5,555 nt of DNA from Afipia sp. (GTDB taxonomy: Bacteria; Pseudomonadota; Alphaproteobacteria; Rhizobiales; Xanthobacteraceae): positions 1-5,555 of the forward strand of contig JAGVII010000288.1 in NCBI GenBank assembly GCA_020056155.1, given 5' to 3'. Made by a program: the position numbers and the translations under genes. This document shows, piece after piece, positions 1-5,555 of this stretch. Each line of letters begins with the position of its first letter. Position 1 is the first letter of the stretch. The notes under the pieces are model-generated. The model was not told the origin of the DNA and ran no database searches. It worked only from the letters and a program-made list of their open reading frames with translations.

Positions 1-413
1 GACCAGCCGAGAAACACATAGGACATCGTGCTGCCGCGCCGCTCCGGCGGCACCATCATCGCGGCCACGCCTGCGGCCTGCGGCGTGAACAGCGCGGCAA
101 CCGCCAGCATCACCAGCCGGGTCGCCATCAATGTCGCGTAGTTCGGCGCAACCATGGAGGCGAACTGAGCTGCCGCGATGATCGCCACCGTCACCGAGAG
201 CAAAATTCGCCGGTCGAAGCGGCTGGTCAGCCAGGCCGACACCGGTGAGCCGATGCACAGCACGATTGCGCCAAAGGTAATGAGCAGTCCCGCTTCATGA
301 ATCGAGACGCCGAACTCGTGCGACAATTCCGGCAGCATACCGGCCGGCGCGAGGATACTCACGCCGGTAATGAAGTTGCCAAGCATCAAAGCTGTAGGGG
401 CGAACCGTTTCAC
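1..413 (-). CDS. MFS transporter, DHA1 (AraJ-like) type, N-terminal part, cut by window edge
   Basis: This is the first 137 residues of an inner-membrane major facilitator transporter; the rest lies to the left of the window. It reads MKRFAPTALMLGNFITG and covers about four membrane segments (roughly residues 8-28, 42-62, 70-89 and 95-118). The loop after segment 2 carries MFS motif A in the DHA1 form, GSPVSAWLTSRFDRR at 55-69. PPERRG at 122-127 precedes the start of the next segment. This pattern is typical of AraJ/chloramphenicol-resistance-like drug or sugar efflux proteins using proton antiport, but the substrate is unknown. I chose the GTG at 413 because an in-frame TAA lies 12 bases upstream and it supplies the usual short basic N-terminus. 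An ATG at 386 is the alternative and would remove nine residues. No clear Shine-Dalgarno is seen for either start. It lies 60 bp downstream of the CGNR regulator on the same strand, so co-transcription is possible. Confidence 0.88.
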   Translation of the reverse strand, partial: MKRFAPTALMLGNFITGVSILAPAGMLPELSHEFGVSIHEAGLLITFGAIVLCIGSPVSAWLTSRFDRRILLSVTVAIIAAAQFASMVAPNYATLMATRLVMLAVAALFTPQAAGVAAMMVPPERRGSTMSYVFLGW

Positions 414-441
414 GCCGCGTTGTTAGCACACGAATGGTTAA

Positions 442-465
442 ATGCAATTGCATGAAAGCCATGCA
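442..465. promoter_or_regulatory. Candidate operator: ATGCAATTGCAT palindrome plus overlapping inverted repeat
   Basis: A perfect 12-bp palindrome ATGCAATTGCAT occupies 442-453. Its right half overlaps a second inverted repeat, TGCATG (449-454) and CATGCA (460-465) around a 5-base spacer, giving three TGCA half-sites. It lies in the 60-bp gap between the CGNR gene and the minus-strand MFS gene, about 30 bases upstream of the MFS start. That is a usual place for a repressor site. Which protein binds it is not visible; the CGNR regulator or a distant regulator are both possible. The region is AT-richer than its surroundings, as expected for a non-coding control site. Confidence 0.45.
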
Positions 466-473
466 CGGCGAGG

Positions 474-1061
474 TTACGCCGCGCCGTGATGCCGCTTGCG
501 ATAAGTCCGCGTCTTCATGCGGTTGCCGCACAGGGTCGAGACGCACCAGCGCCGTGTTGCCGGCTTCGATCGATCGTAGAAAACCCGGCGGCATTCGTCC
601 GAGGCGCACATCTTCAGGCGCGCCAGCGTCCCGTTCGCACCGGCGTCGTACAACTCCGCGACCACCGCCGATAAGCCAGCCAGCGCATCGTCCCGCACAG
701 GACGCAGCGTCATCCCGCCGTCACGCATGTCGACGGCGAGCGGAAAATGTTGCGTCATCCGGTTGAGTGACCGGCCGAGAGACTTGTTCTGCAACCGCTC
801 GCCCGGCTCGCATTGCAGATAATCGCGCACGCTGGACCGAAGCTGGAGCGCGGTATCGAACATCGCGGGCGTGATCTTTCCGCCCGAACCCAGTTTGCGC
901 TCCGCAAGCCACGCTGCGAGCCCTGCCGCATTGCCGAGTTCGTCGCTCTGTGAATGCTGGACGCCGTGATGGGTGAACCGGCGCAGGTCGAGCGTATTGG
1001 CGAAATCATAGAGATTGGCCAATTCGTCCGGTACCTTGAACTTTCGCGACGCTTTCGACAC
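474..1061 (-). CDS. CGNR zinc-finger (ABATE-domain) transcriptional regulator
   Basis: A 195-residue protein of the ABATE/CGNR family, thought to be DNA-binding transcription regulators in the cytoplasm. The N-terminal two thirds match the putative stress-binding ABATE layout, with YDFANTLDLR near residues 18-27 and a WLAERKLG segment near 50-57. The C-terminal zinc finger is clear: Cys152, Cys157, Cys173 and Cys178 in a C-x4-C-x15-C-x4-C arrangement, the last being part of the signature CGNR at 178-181, followed by a basic tail rich in Arg, Lys and His. The start is GTG at 1061, supported by AAGGAG five bases upstream. It is divergent from one MFS gene and 60 bp upstream of another on its own strand, so local control of transport is the natural inference. 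Family assignment is firm; ligand and targets are unknown. The family name ABATE describes a proposed, not proven, ligand-binding role. Confidence 0.9.
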   Translation of the reverse strand: MSKASRKFKVPDELANLYDFANTLDLRRFTHHGVQHSQSDELGNAAGLAAWLAERKLGSGGKITPAMFDTALQLRSSVRDYLQCEPGERLQNKSLGRSLNRMTQHFPLAVDMRDGGMTLRPVRDDALAGLSAVVAELYDAGANGTLARLKMCASDECRRVFYDRSKPATRRWCVSTLCGNRMKTRTYRKRHHGAA

Positions 1062-1066
1062 AGCGG

Positions 1067-1072
1067 CTCCTT
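1067..1072 (-). promoter_or_regulatory. Shine-Dalgarno fixing the GTG start of the CGNR regulator
   Basis: The minus strand reads AAGGAG here, five bases before the GTG at 1061. No other start in this frame has a comparable site, which supports the non-ATG start. Confidence 0.75.
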
Positions 1073-1098
1073 CGACACGACTAAATCAGTTTTAATGG

Positions 1099-1138
1099 TT
1101 GACATCAAGAAACACCACCTTGATATTTATACTGGTGT
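1099..1138 (+). promoter_or_regulatory. Divergent-spacer promoter with two overlapping inverted repeats (candidate operators)
   Basis: The spacer between the regulator and the plus-strand MFS gene holds a consensus -35 TTGACA at 1099-1104. At 17-bp spacing is GATATT (1122-1127). A better-looking -10, TATACT (1128-1133), sits 23 bp from TTGACA and would need a different -35. Two exact 6-bp inverted repeats overlap these elements. ATCAAG (1104-1109) pairs with CTTGAT (1119-1124) across 9 bases and fills the -35/-10 interval. ACACCA (1112-1117) pairs with TGGTGT (1133-1138) and covers the -10 region. This is the expected arrangement for repression by steric block. On the minus strand TTGATG (1103-1108) with TTTAGT (1080-1085) is a weak possible promoter for the regulator, so one site could control both directions. 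Confidence 0.5.
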
Positions 1139-1177
1139 GAACAAAAAAGCCGCGCAACGGCAGTCCGGGGAGAAACC

Positions 1178-2413
1178 ATGACCAGCGATCGAACGATTTC
1201 CACTCCCCGTGTGTTCTACGGCTGGTTCGTGGTCGCGGCCGCCTTCACCGTGATGATGCTGGGTTTCGGCAGCGCGTACACCTTCAGCGCATTCGTCGAA
1301 TCGCTGCAGCGCGACTTCGGCGCGTCGCGCGGCTCGGTATCGCTGGTGTTCTCGCTGGCCGGGTTTCTGTATTTCGGATTGGGGATGGTCAGCGGCCCCC
1401 TCGCCGACCGCTGGGGCTCCCGCCGCCTCGCCGTCGCAGGCATGATCCTGATCGGACTCGGTCTCGCCGCCGCGAGCCTCGCGCGCAATCTCACCGAGGT
1501 CTATATCGCCTACGGACTTGGCGTCGGCCTCGGCGTCGGCGCCTCCTATGTTCCTGCGATCGGCGCGGTGCAGCGCTGGTTCGTCAGACGCCGCGGTTTT
1601 GCATCGGGGCTGGCGGTCAGCGGTATCGGTATCGGCACGCTGATCATGCCGCCGCTCGCCGCCTTCTTCATCGACACGCTCGGATGGCGCACCGCCTACC
1701 TCGTTCTCGGAGGCCTCACCGCCATTGTCGGCGCGGGCATGGCGCTCCTGATCGAGAACGATCCGCGCGATCGCGGGCTCGGTCCCGACGGCGACGCCAT
1801 GCAGCCGGGCGTTCAATCGATGACGCCAACAGGTACCTCGGTTGGCGAAGCGGTCCGGTCGCGCCAGTTCATCAGCCTTTATGTCGCGTGTCTCATTTGC
1901 TCGTTCGGCGTGTTCGTGCCGTTCGTGCATCTCGTGCCCTACGCGATCGACCATGGCGTAACGAAGGCGTCCGCAGTGCTGCTGCTCGGCGTGATCGGCG
2001 TCGGCAGCACCGTCGGGCGGTTCTTTCTGGGCGGCCTCGCCGACCGGATGGGCCGCCATACATCGCTGCTGGTGATGTTCGCCGGCATGGGGCTGGCGCT
2101 GGCGATCTGGGCCGTCTCGGCCGGCGTGTGGTCGCTCGCCGTTTTCGCCTTCGTCTATGGCGTATTCTACGGCGGATGGGTCGCGGTGCTGCCGGCCGTC
2201 GTGATGGATTACTTCGGCGGCCGCAACGTCAGCGGCATCATCGGCATTCTTTATACAAGCGTGGCGTTCGGCACCCTGATCGGCCCCAGCGCCGCCGGGT
2301 TCGCGTTTGACGTCAGCGGCAGCTATATGTTGCCGATCCTCGCCAGCGTTGCGGCGAACATCGTCGCGGCGGGGATCATGCTGGTGATGTCGAAGGGTGC
2401 GACACCGCATTGA
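1178..2413 (+). CDS. MFS transporter, monocarboxylate / oxalate-formate porter-like
   Basis: A complete 411-residue inner-membrane transporter with about 12 hydrophobic segments. The opening [11 protein letters not shown] (13-23) is typical of the MCT/OxlT-like branch of the major facilitator superfamily. Motif A appears in both halves: [11 protein letters not shown] at 73-83 and [10 protein letters not shown] at 285-294. The segment [19 protein letters not shown] (133-151) is the family's conserved loop 4 to segment 5 region. A hydrophilic central loop (about 192-220) separates the two six-helix halves. Family members move monocarboxylates, oxalate/formate or related organic anions by proton symport or exchange; the substrate here is not determinable. 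GGGGAG at 1167-1172, five bases before the ATG, supports the start. It is transcribed divergently from the CGNR regulator and is not similar enough to the left-edge MFS gene to be a recent duplicate. It ends 113 bp before thrS, which has its own promoter candidate. Confidence 0.92.
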   Translation: MTSDRTISTPRVFYGWFVVAAAFTVMMLGFGSAYTFSAFVESLQRDFGASRGSVSLVFSLAGFLYFGLGMVSGPLADRWGSRRLAVAGMILIGLGLAAASLARNLTEVYIAYGLGVGLGVGASYVPAIGAVQRWFVRRRGFASGLAVSGIGIGTLIMPPLAAFFIDTLGWRTAYLVLGGLTAIVGAGMALLIENDPRDRGLGPDGDAMQPGVQSMTPTGTSVGEAVRSRQFISLYVACLICSFGVFVPFVHLVPYAIDHGVTKASAVLLLGVIGVGSTVGRFFLGGLADRMGRHTSLLVMFAGMGLALAIWAVSAGVWSLAVFAFVYGVFYGGWVAVLPAVVMDYFGGRNVSGIIGILYTSVAFGTLIGPSAAGFAFDVSGSYMLPILASVAANIVAAGIMLVMSKGATPH

Positions 2414-2443
2414 AAATCGGCGGTTTCACCGGAAACTCAAACA

Positions 2444-2471
2444 TTGCACCGCCCGAATCCGCTGCTATACA
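2444..2471 (+). promoter_or_regulatory. Candidate sigma-70 promoter of thrS
   Basis: TTGCAC (2444-2449) and TATACA (2466-2471) are separated by 16 bp in the gap between the MFS stop and thrS. The -10 is preceded by C, giving the CTATAC form often seen in alphaproteobacterial housekeeping promoters. Transcription would start near 2478, giving a leader of about 50 nt that begins just before the stem-loop at 2483-2512. Confidence 0.5.
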
Positions 2472-2482
2472 ACGTGTCCATC

Positions 2483-2512
2483 GCTTACCTGCGTCCGTTC
2501 GCAGGAGTGAGC
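2483..2512 (+). promoter_or_regulatory. thrS leader stem-loop, possible translational operator
   Basis: The predicted leader folds into an 11-bp stem. CCTGCG (2488-2493) pairs exactly with CGCAGG (2500-2505) around the 6-base loop UCCGUU. GCTTA (2483-2487) then pairs with TGAGC (2508-2512), with one G-U pair, leaving AG (2506-2507) as a bulge. The stem ends three bases before the thrS Shine-Dalgarno, so its occupancy could affect ribosome access. The loop contains CGU, the anticodon of one threonine tRNA. Known E. coli ThrRS represses its own mRNA by binding an anticodon-arm mimic upstream of the start. Applying that model here is inference: the loop has six bases rather than seven, and C rather than U precedes CGU. 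A second AGGAG copy (2503-2507) lies inside the right arm and bulge. Confidence 0.45.
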
Positions 2513-2515
2513 CAC

Positions 2516-2520
2516 AGGAG
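2516..2520 (+). promoter_or_regulatory. Shine-Dalgarno fixing the thrS start at 2527
   Basis: AGGAG lies six bases before ATG 2527. This selects that ATG over the in-frame TTG at 2410, which overlaps the end of the preceding MFS gene and would add 39 residues translated from the promoter and leader. Confidence 0.85.
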
Positions 2521-2526
2521 AACGAG

Positions 2527-4563
2527 ATGGCAGACAAAGACCCTTCCGCGCCCGTATTGAAGTACAGCCTCGCCAATCTGAAGCCCGTCGAATCGACCAA
2601 GGTGACTGTCACCTTCCCCGACGGCGCGACGCGCGAATTCCCCAAAGGCACCACCGGCCTCGACATCGCCAAGGGCATCTCGCCCTCGCTCGCGAAGCGC
2701 ACCGTCGCCATGGCGCTGGACGGCGAAGCGGTTGATCTCACCGATCCGATCGCGCGCGACGCCAGGATCGAATTCATCAACCGTGACGACCCGCGCGCGC
2801 TGGAACTGATCCGGCACGATGCCGCGCACGTGCTGGCGGAGGCGGTGCAGGCGCTGTGGCCCGGCACCCAGGTCACCATCGGCCCGGTGATCGAGAACGG
2901 TTTCTATTACGACTTCTTCCGCAACGAGCCGTTCACGCCGGAAGACTTCGCCGCCATCGAGAAGAAAATGCGCGAGATCATCGCGCAGGACAAACCGTTC
3001 ACCAAGGACGTGTGGGACCGCGAGAAAACCAAGCAGGTGTTCCGCGACAAGGGCGAAGCCTTCAAGGTCGAACTGGTCGATGCCATTCCCGGCAACGAGC
3101 CGATCAAGATCTACTATCAGGGCGACTGGTTCGATCTCTGCCGGGGCCCGCACATGACCTCGACCGGCAAGGTCGGCAACGCCTTCAAGCTGATGAAGGT
3201 TGCGGGCGCTTACTGGCGCGGCGACAGCAACAACCCGATGCTGACGCGCATCTACGGCACGGCGTTCGCCAAGCAGGAGGAACTCGACGCGCACCTCAAG
3301 CAGCTTGAGGAAGCCGAGAAGCGCGACCACCGCCGCCTCGGCCGGGAGATGGACCTGTTCCATTTCCAGGAAGAAGGCCCCGGCGTGGTGTTCTGGCACG
3401 CCAAGGGCTGGACGCTGTTTCAGGCGATCATCGCCTATATGCGCCGGCGGCTTGCGGGCGATTATCAGGAAGTGAACGCGCCGCAGATGCTCGACAAGTC
3501 GCTGTGGGAAACCTCCGGCCACTGGGAATGGTATCGCGAGAACATGTTCGCGGCGCAGTCGGCCGGCGACGAGGCGGAAGACAAGCGCTGGTTCGCCATC
3601 AAGCCGATGAACTGCCCCGGCCACGTGCTGATCTTCAAGCATGGCCTGAAGAGCTATCGCGAACTGCCCATTCGCCTCGCAGAGTTCGGCATCGTGCATC
3701 GGTACGAGCCGTCGGGCGCGATGCACGGACTGATGCGCGTGCGCGGCTTCACGCAGGACGACGCCCACGTGTTCTGCACCGAGGATCAGCTCGCCGAGGA
3801 ATGCCTCAAGATCAACGACCTGATCCTGTCGACCTACGAGGACTTCGGGTTCGTCGGCGAACTCACGGTGAAGCTCTCGACCCGGCCGGAAAAGCGCGTC
3901 GGCTCCGATGAAGCGTGGGATCACGCCGAAACCGTGATGGCGAAGGTGCTCGAGCAGATCGCGGCGCAGGGCCACAACCGCATCAAGACCTCGATCAATC
4001 CGGGCGAAGGCGCGTTCTACGGACCAAAGTTCGAATACGTGCTGCGCGACGCCATCGGCCGCGAATGGCAGTGCGGCACCACGCAGGTGGACTTCAACCT
4101 GCCGGGCCGGTTCGGCGCGTTCTACATCGACGATCACTCCAACAAGGTCACGCCGGTGATGGTCCACCGCGCCATCTGCGGATCGCTGGAGCGTTTCACC
4201 GGCATCCTGATCGAGCACTTCGCGGGCCACTTCCCGCTCTGGCTCGCCCCGGTACAGGCCGTGGTCACCACCATCACGTCCGACGGCGACGACTACGCGC
4301 GTGAAGTGCTGGCCGCCTGCCGCAAGGCCGGACTGCGCACCGAGATCGATCTTCGCAACGAGAAGATCAACTACAAGGTGCGCGAGCATTCGCTGGCGAA
4401 GGTGCCGGCGCTGCTCGTGGTCGGCAAGAAGGAAGCCGAAACGCGTCAGGTTTCGATCCGCCGTCTCGGCAGCGAAGGCCAGACCGTGCTGCCGCTCGAC
4501 GAAGCGCTTAAGGCACTCGCCTACGAGGCGTTGCCGCCGGACCTGAAGCGGGCGAACGCCTGA
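2527..4563 (+). CDS. thrS: Threonine--tRNA ligase (threonyl-tRNA synthetase)
   Basis: A cytoplasmic class II aminoacyl-tRNA synthetase of 678 residues (E. coli: 642) that charges tRNA-Thr with threonine using ATP and clears mischarged Ser-tRNA-Thr. Order of domains: a short N-terminal extension (1-24), TGS domain (about 25-85), editing domain, class II catalytic core, and C-terminal anticodon-binding domain (about 570-670). Editing residues are present: His97 and His101 in HDAAH, Cys205 and His209 in CRGPH. These correspond to E. coli His73, His77, Cys182 and His186. The zinc ligands are Cys363 (MNCPGH), His414 (DDAH) and His547 (VHRAI). Motif 2 arginine is Arg392 and motif 3 is GSLERF at 552-557. 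It is a single housekeeping gene with its own candidate promoter, leader stem-loop and 3' stem-loop. No defect is seen. Confidence 0.99.
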   Translation: MADKDPSAPVLKYSLANLKPVESTKVTVTFPDGATREFPKGTTGLDIAKGISPSLAKRTVAMALDGEAVDLTDPIARDARIEFINRDDPRALELIRHDAAHVLAEAVQALWPGTQVTIGPVIENGFYYDFFRNEPFTPEDFAAIEKKMREIIAQDKPFTKDVWDREKTKQVFRDKGEAFKVELVDAIPGNEPIKIYYQGDWFDLCRGPHMTSTGKVGNAFKLMKVAGAYWRGDSNNPMLTRIYGTAFAKQEELDAHLKQLEEAEKRDHRRLGREMDLFHFQEEGPGVVFWHAKGWTLFQAIIAYMRRRLAGDYQEVNAPQMLDKSLWETSGHWEWYRENMFAAQSAGDEAEDKRWFAIKPMNCPGHVLIFKHGLKSYRELPIRLAEFGIVHRYEPSGAMHGLMRVRGFTQDDAHVFCTEDQLAEECLKINDLILSTYEDFGFVGELTVKLSTRPEKRVGSDEAWDHAETVMAKVLEQIAAQGHNRIKTSINPGEGAFYGPKFEYVLRDAIGREWQCGTTQVDFNLPGRFGAFYIDDHSNKVTPVMVHRAICGSLERFTGILIEHFAGHFPLWLAPVQAVVTTITSDGDDYAREVLAACRKAGLRTEIDLRNEKINYKVREHSLAKVPALLVVGKKEAETRQVSIRRLGSEGQTVLPLDEALKALAYEALPPDLKRANA

Positions 4564-4577
4564 ACGCTTGAACAACA

Positions 4578-4611
4578 TTTATGAGGCCTCTTTCTTTAGA
4601 GGCCTCATAAA
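4578..4611 (+). terminator. Perfect 14-bp stem-loop after thrS, probable terminator
   Basis: Starting 15 bases after the thrS stop, the arms 4578-4591 (TTTATGAGGCCTCT) and 4598-4611 (AGAGGCCTCATAAA) are exact complements around the 6-base loop TTCTTT. The core GAGGCCTC is GC-rich with an AT-rich base. No run of T follows on the plus strand, so it is not a textbook intrinsic terminator. It may work as a terminator without a U-tract, or protect the 3' end of the mRNA after Rho-dependent stopping. Confidence 0.65.
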
Positions 4612-4692
4612 CTGCAAGCCTTGTTATCGCGGTTTGAATTTCCGATATCAGCGTCGTGCATCGCCATGATGTGCCCTTAGCCCGGATATCCC

Positions 4693-5256
4693 ATGCCCGA
4701 TGCACTCGACCTTCTGAAGACGCGCCGCTCGCTCAAGCCGATCGAGATGACCGGCCCCGGCCCCTCACCTGCCGAGCTTGAAACCATCCTGACCATCGGC
4801 GCGCGGGTGCCCGATCACGGCAAGATCGTGCCGTGGCGCTTCATCGTGTTCGAAGGCGATGCACGCGTGAAGGCCGGCGAGATTTTCGGACGCGTCTTCC
4901 GCGCCAAGAACGTCACCGCGACGCCCGATCAGGTCGAGGCGGAAAAGAAGCGCTTCACACACGCTCCGCTCGTCATCGCCGTAGTGAGCAGGACGTCGAA
5001 GCATCCGAAGGTGCCGCCGTGGGAGCAGGAACTGTCGGCGGGCGCCAGCGCCATGAACATCGTTCACGCCGCGCATGCGCTTGGCTATGTCGCGAACTGG
5101 CTGACCGGCTGGATGGCATTCGACCGCGATGTGCTCACCGCACTGGGCCTGTCGCCGGATGAAAAGATCGCGGGCTTCATCCATATCGGCAAGGCCGAGC
5201 GGCCGAGCGAAGATCGGCCGCGTCCCGCGCTCGCCGAGATCGTGACGCGATTCTGA
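4693..5256 (+). CDS. Nitroreductase family protein, YdjA-like FMN oxidoreductase
   Basis: A complete 187-residue cytoplasmic flavoprotein close in length to E. coli YdjA (about 183), a minimal member of the nitroreductase superfamily. TRRSLKP (10-16) is the N-terminal FMN-phosphate-contacting RRS motif. RVPDHGKIVPWRF (38-50) is the YdjA-subgroup signature, and the helix and loop SAMNIVHAAHALGYVANWLTGW (119-140, split by the family consensus GY-x-x-NWLTG) is the second flavin/dimer region. GKAERP (166-171) near the C-terminus fits the closing motif. Such proteins form FMN-binding homodimers that reduce nitro or quinone compounds with NAD(P)H; the physiological substrate is unknown. ATG 4693 is the first start giving the conserved N-terminus, but no strong Shine-Dalgarno precedes it. 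A weak promoter-like pair, TTGTTA (4621-4626) and GATATC (4644-4649), lies upstream. It is separated from thrS by the stem-loop and converges with the EAL gene. Confidence 0.92.
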   Translation: MPDALDLLKTRRSLKPIEMTGPGPSPAELETILTIGARVPDHGKIVPWRFIVFEGDARVKAGEIFGRVFRAKNVTATPDQVEAEKKRFTHAPLVIAVVSRTSKHPKVPPWEQELSAGASAMNIVHAAHALGYVANWLTGWMAFDRDVLTALGLSPDEKIAGFIHIGKAERPSEDRPRPALAEIVTRF

Positions 5257-5265
5257 ACATTCTCG

Positions 5266-5418
5266 GAGTCTGGCTGGAAATGCGGCTAAGCCGTCATTGC
5301 GAGCGAAGCGAAGCAATCCAGACTTCTGCGTCACAAATCTGGATTGCTTCGTCGCAAGTGCTCCTCGCAATGACGAAGGAAGCCACTGGATTCATTCGCT
5401 GGATTTCCAGTCAGACTC
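5266..5418. repeat. Outer 16-bp inverted repeat enclosing the palindromic repeat
   Basis: The arms 5266-5281 (GAGTCTGGCTGGAAAT) and 5403-5418 (ATTTCCAGTCAGACTC) are complementary at 15 of 16 positions, and the odd pair (5273/5411) is G-U in plus-strand RNA. They flank the inner 84-bp repeat, with 10 bases on the left and 27 on the right. The left arm begins nine bases after the nitroreductase stop. The arms may have been a simple terminator hairpin later split by the inner element, or they may be part of a larger composite repeat. Sequence alone does not decide. Confidence 0.6.
5292..5375. repeat. Dispersed palindromic repeat with CGTCATTGCGAG ends (MITE/REP-like)
   Basis: The 84-bp element has exact 12-bp terminal inverted repeats, CGTCATTGCGAG (5292-5303) and CTCGCAATGACG (5364-5375). 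An exact 14-bp inner inverted repeat, CGAAGCAATCCAGA (5309-5322) and TCTGGATTGCTTCG (5338-5351), surrounds a 15-base loop. The CGTCATTGCGAGCGAAGCGAAGCAATCC-type consensus is known as a repeated intergenic palindrome in Bradyrhizobium, Rhodopseudomonas and other bacteria. No transposase is present, so any movement would depend on an enzyme elsewhere. I see no clear target-site duplication. It sits between two convergent genes, the usual harmless location, and could fold in transcripts from either side. Confidence 0.85.
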
Positions 5419-5437
5419 TCATAATTTACGCGGCCTT

Positions 5438-5555
5438 CTAGGCGCGATTGCCGAACTTCCCGAGCAGTGCGCTGACCTCCGATGCCGGGCGTGCGGCGCT
5501 GAACAGAAAGCCCTGAACTTCGGTGCAGCCTTCGGCACGCAACCAGTCGAGCTGC
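5438..5555 (-). CDS. C-terminus of an EAL-domain protein (c-di-GMP phosphodiesterase family), cut by window edge
   Basis: The last 38 residues of a minus-strand gene entering from the right edge and ending at a TAG at 5438-5440. The visible residues include LDWLRAEGCTEVQGFLFSAA followed by RPASEV. This matches the end of EAL domains, where a cysteine-containing GC-x-EVQGF/Y-LFS strand is followed by a P-A-x-E-hydrophobic helix. EAL proteins hydrolyse cyclic di-GMP and often also carry GGDEF, PAS or membrane sensor domains. The catalytic EAL motif, any GGDEF domain and the sensor lie outside the window, so activity cannot be judged. The gene converges with the nitroreductase gene. No obvious U-tract terminator directly follows it, apart from the palindromic region at 5266-5418. 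Confidence 0.8.
   Translation of the reverse strand, partial: QLDWLRAEGCTEVQGFLFSAARPASEVSALLGKFGNRA

Noticed and set aside
1127..2410. 427-codon open frame antisense to the plus-strand MFS gene
   Set aside because: The translation is rich in Arg, His, Asp and Glu with no recognisable domain; it is the usual by-product of GC-rich codon bias opposite a real gene.
2423..2436. Small hairpin GTTTC-ACCG-GAAAC after the plus-strand MFS stop as a terminator
   Set aside because: Only five base pairs and no following T-run; too weak to call.
2410..2526. Upstream TTG start extending thrS by 39 residues
   Set aside because: It overlaps the MFS stop, lacks a matching ribosome site, and the extension reads through the candidate promoter and stem-loop; ATG 2527 has AGGAG six bases upstream.
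2485..4578. 697-codon open frame antisense to thrS
   Set aside because: It exactly shadows thrS, has low-complexity composition (HRDLVE-rich) and no known motifs; thrS itself has complete catalytic residues.
4621..4649. Promoter for the nitroreductase gene (TTGTTA, 17 bp, GATATC)
   Set aside because: Both hexamers are poor matches; mentioned in the gene entry but not strong enough for its own feature.
4508..4705. 65-codon minus-strand open frame across the thrS 3' end and intergenic gap
   Set aside because: No Shine-Dalgarno, no similarity recognised, and it runs through the stem-loop at 4578-4611.
4765..5370. 201-codon minus-strand open frame over the nitroreductase gene and the palindromic repeat
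   Set aside because: Its N-terminus is translated from the dispersed repeat and the rest is antisense to a conserved gene; the repeat often creates such spurious starts.
5257..5437. CRISPR, tRNA or small-RNA gene in the convergent gap
   Set aside because: The structure is explained by nested inverted repeats; there are no regularly spaced direct repeats and no tRNA-like fold.

Overview
The window looks like ordinary chromosome from a GC-rich alphaproteobacterium, most likely a Nitrobacteraceae/Bradyrhizobiaceae member (Bradyrhizobium, Rhodopseudomonas, Afipia or relative). This rests on the GC-rich codon choice, the style of the threonyl-tRNA synthetase, and a palindromic intergenic repeat with CGTCATTGCGAG ends that is common in that group. 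The genus is inferred, not proven.

Left part (1-2413): a transporter/regulator neighbourhood. On the minus strand, a CGNR zinc-finger (ABATE-type) transcriptional regulator (474-1061) is followed 60 bp downstream by the N-terminal part of a DHA1-type MFS transporter that runs off the left edge (1-413). Diverging from the regulator on the plus strand is a second, unrelated MFS transporter of the monocarboxylate/oxalate-formate type (1178-2413). The 116-bp divergent spacer holds a TTGACA-type promoter overlapped by two inverted repeats, the expected geometry for a local repressor. A separate ATGCAATTGCAT palindrome lies in front of the left MFS gene. The regulator is therefore well placed to control one or both exporters/importers, but their substrates cannot be read from the sequence.

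Middle (2414-4611): thrS, a complete 678-residue threonyl-tRNA synthetase with all editing and zinc-binding residues. It has its own candidate promoter, a short leader able to fold into a stem-loop just upstream of a strong Shine-Dalgarno sequence, and a perfect 14-bp stem-loop 15 nt after its stop codon. The leader stem-loop is the most interesting regulatory candidate in the window.

Right part (4612-5555): a YdjA-type nitroreductase-family flavoprotein (4693-5256, plus) converges on the 3' end of a minus-strand EAL-domain gene (c-di-GMP phosphodiesterase family) that enters from the right edge (5438-5555). Between them lies a nested palindrome: an 84-bp dispersed repeat inside an outer 16-bp inverted repeat, possibly a terminator interrupted by the repeat.

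I see no tRNA, rRNA, CRISPR array, insertion sequence, phage or toxin/defence gene. Nothing here amounts to a clearly new multi-gene system.
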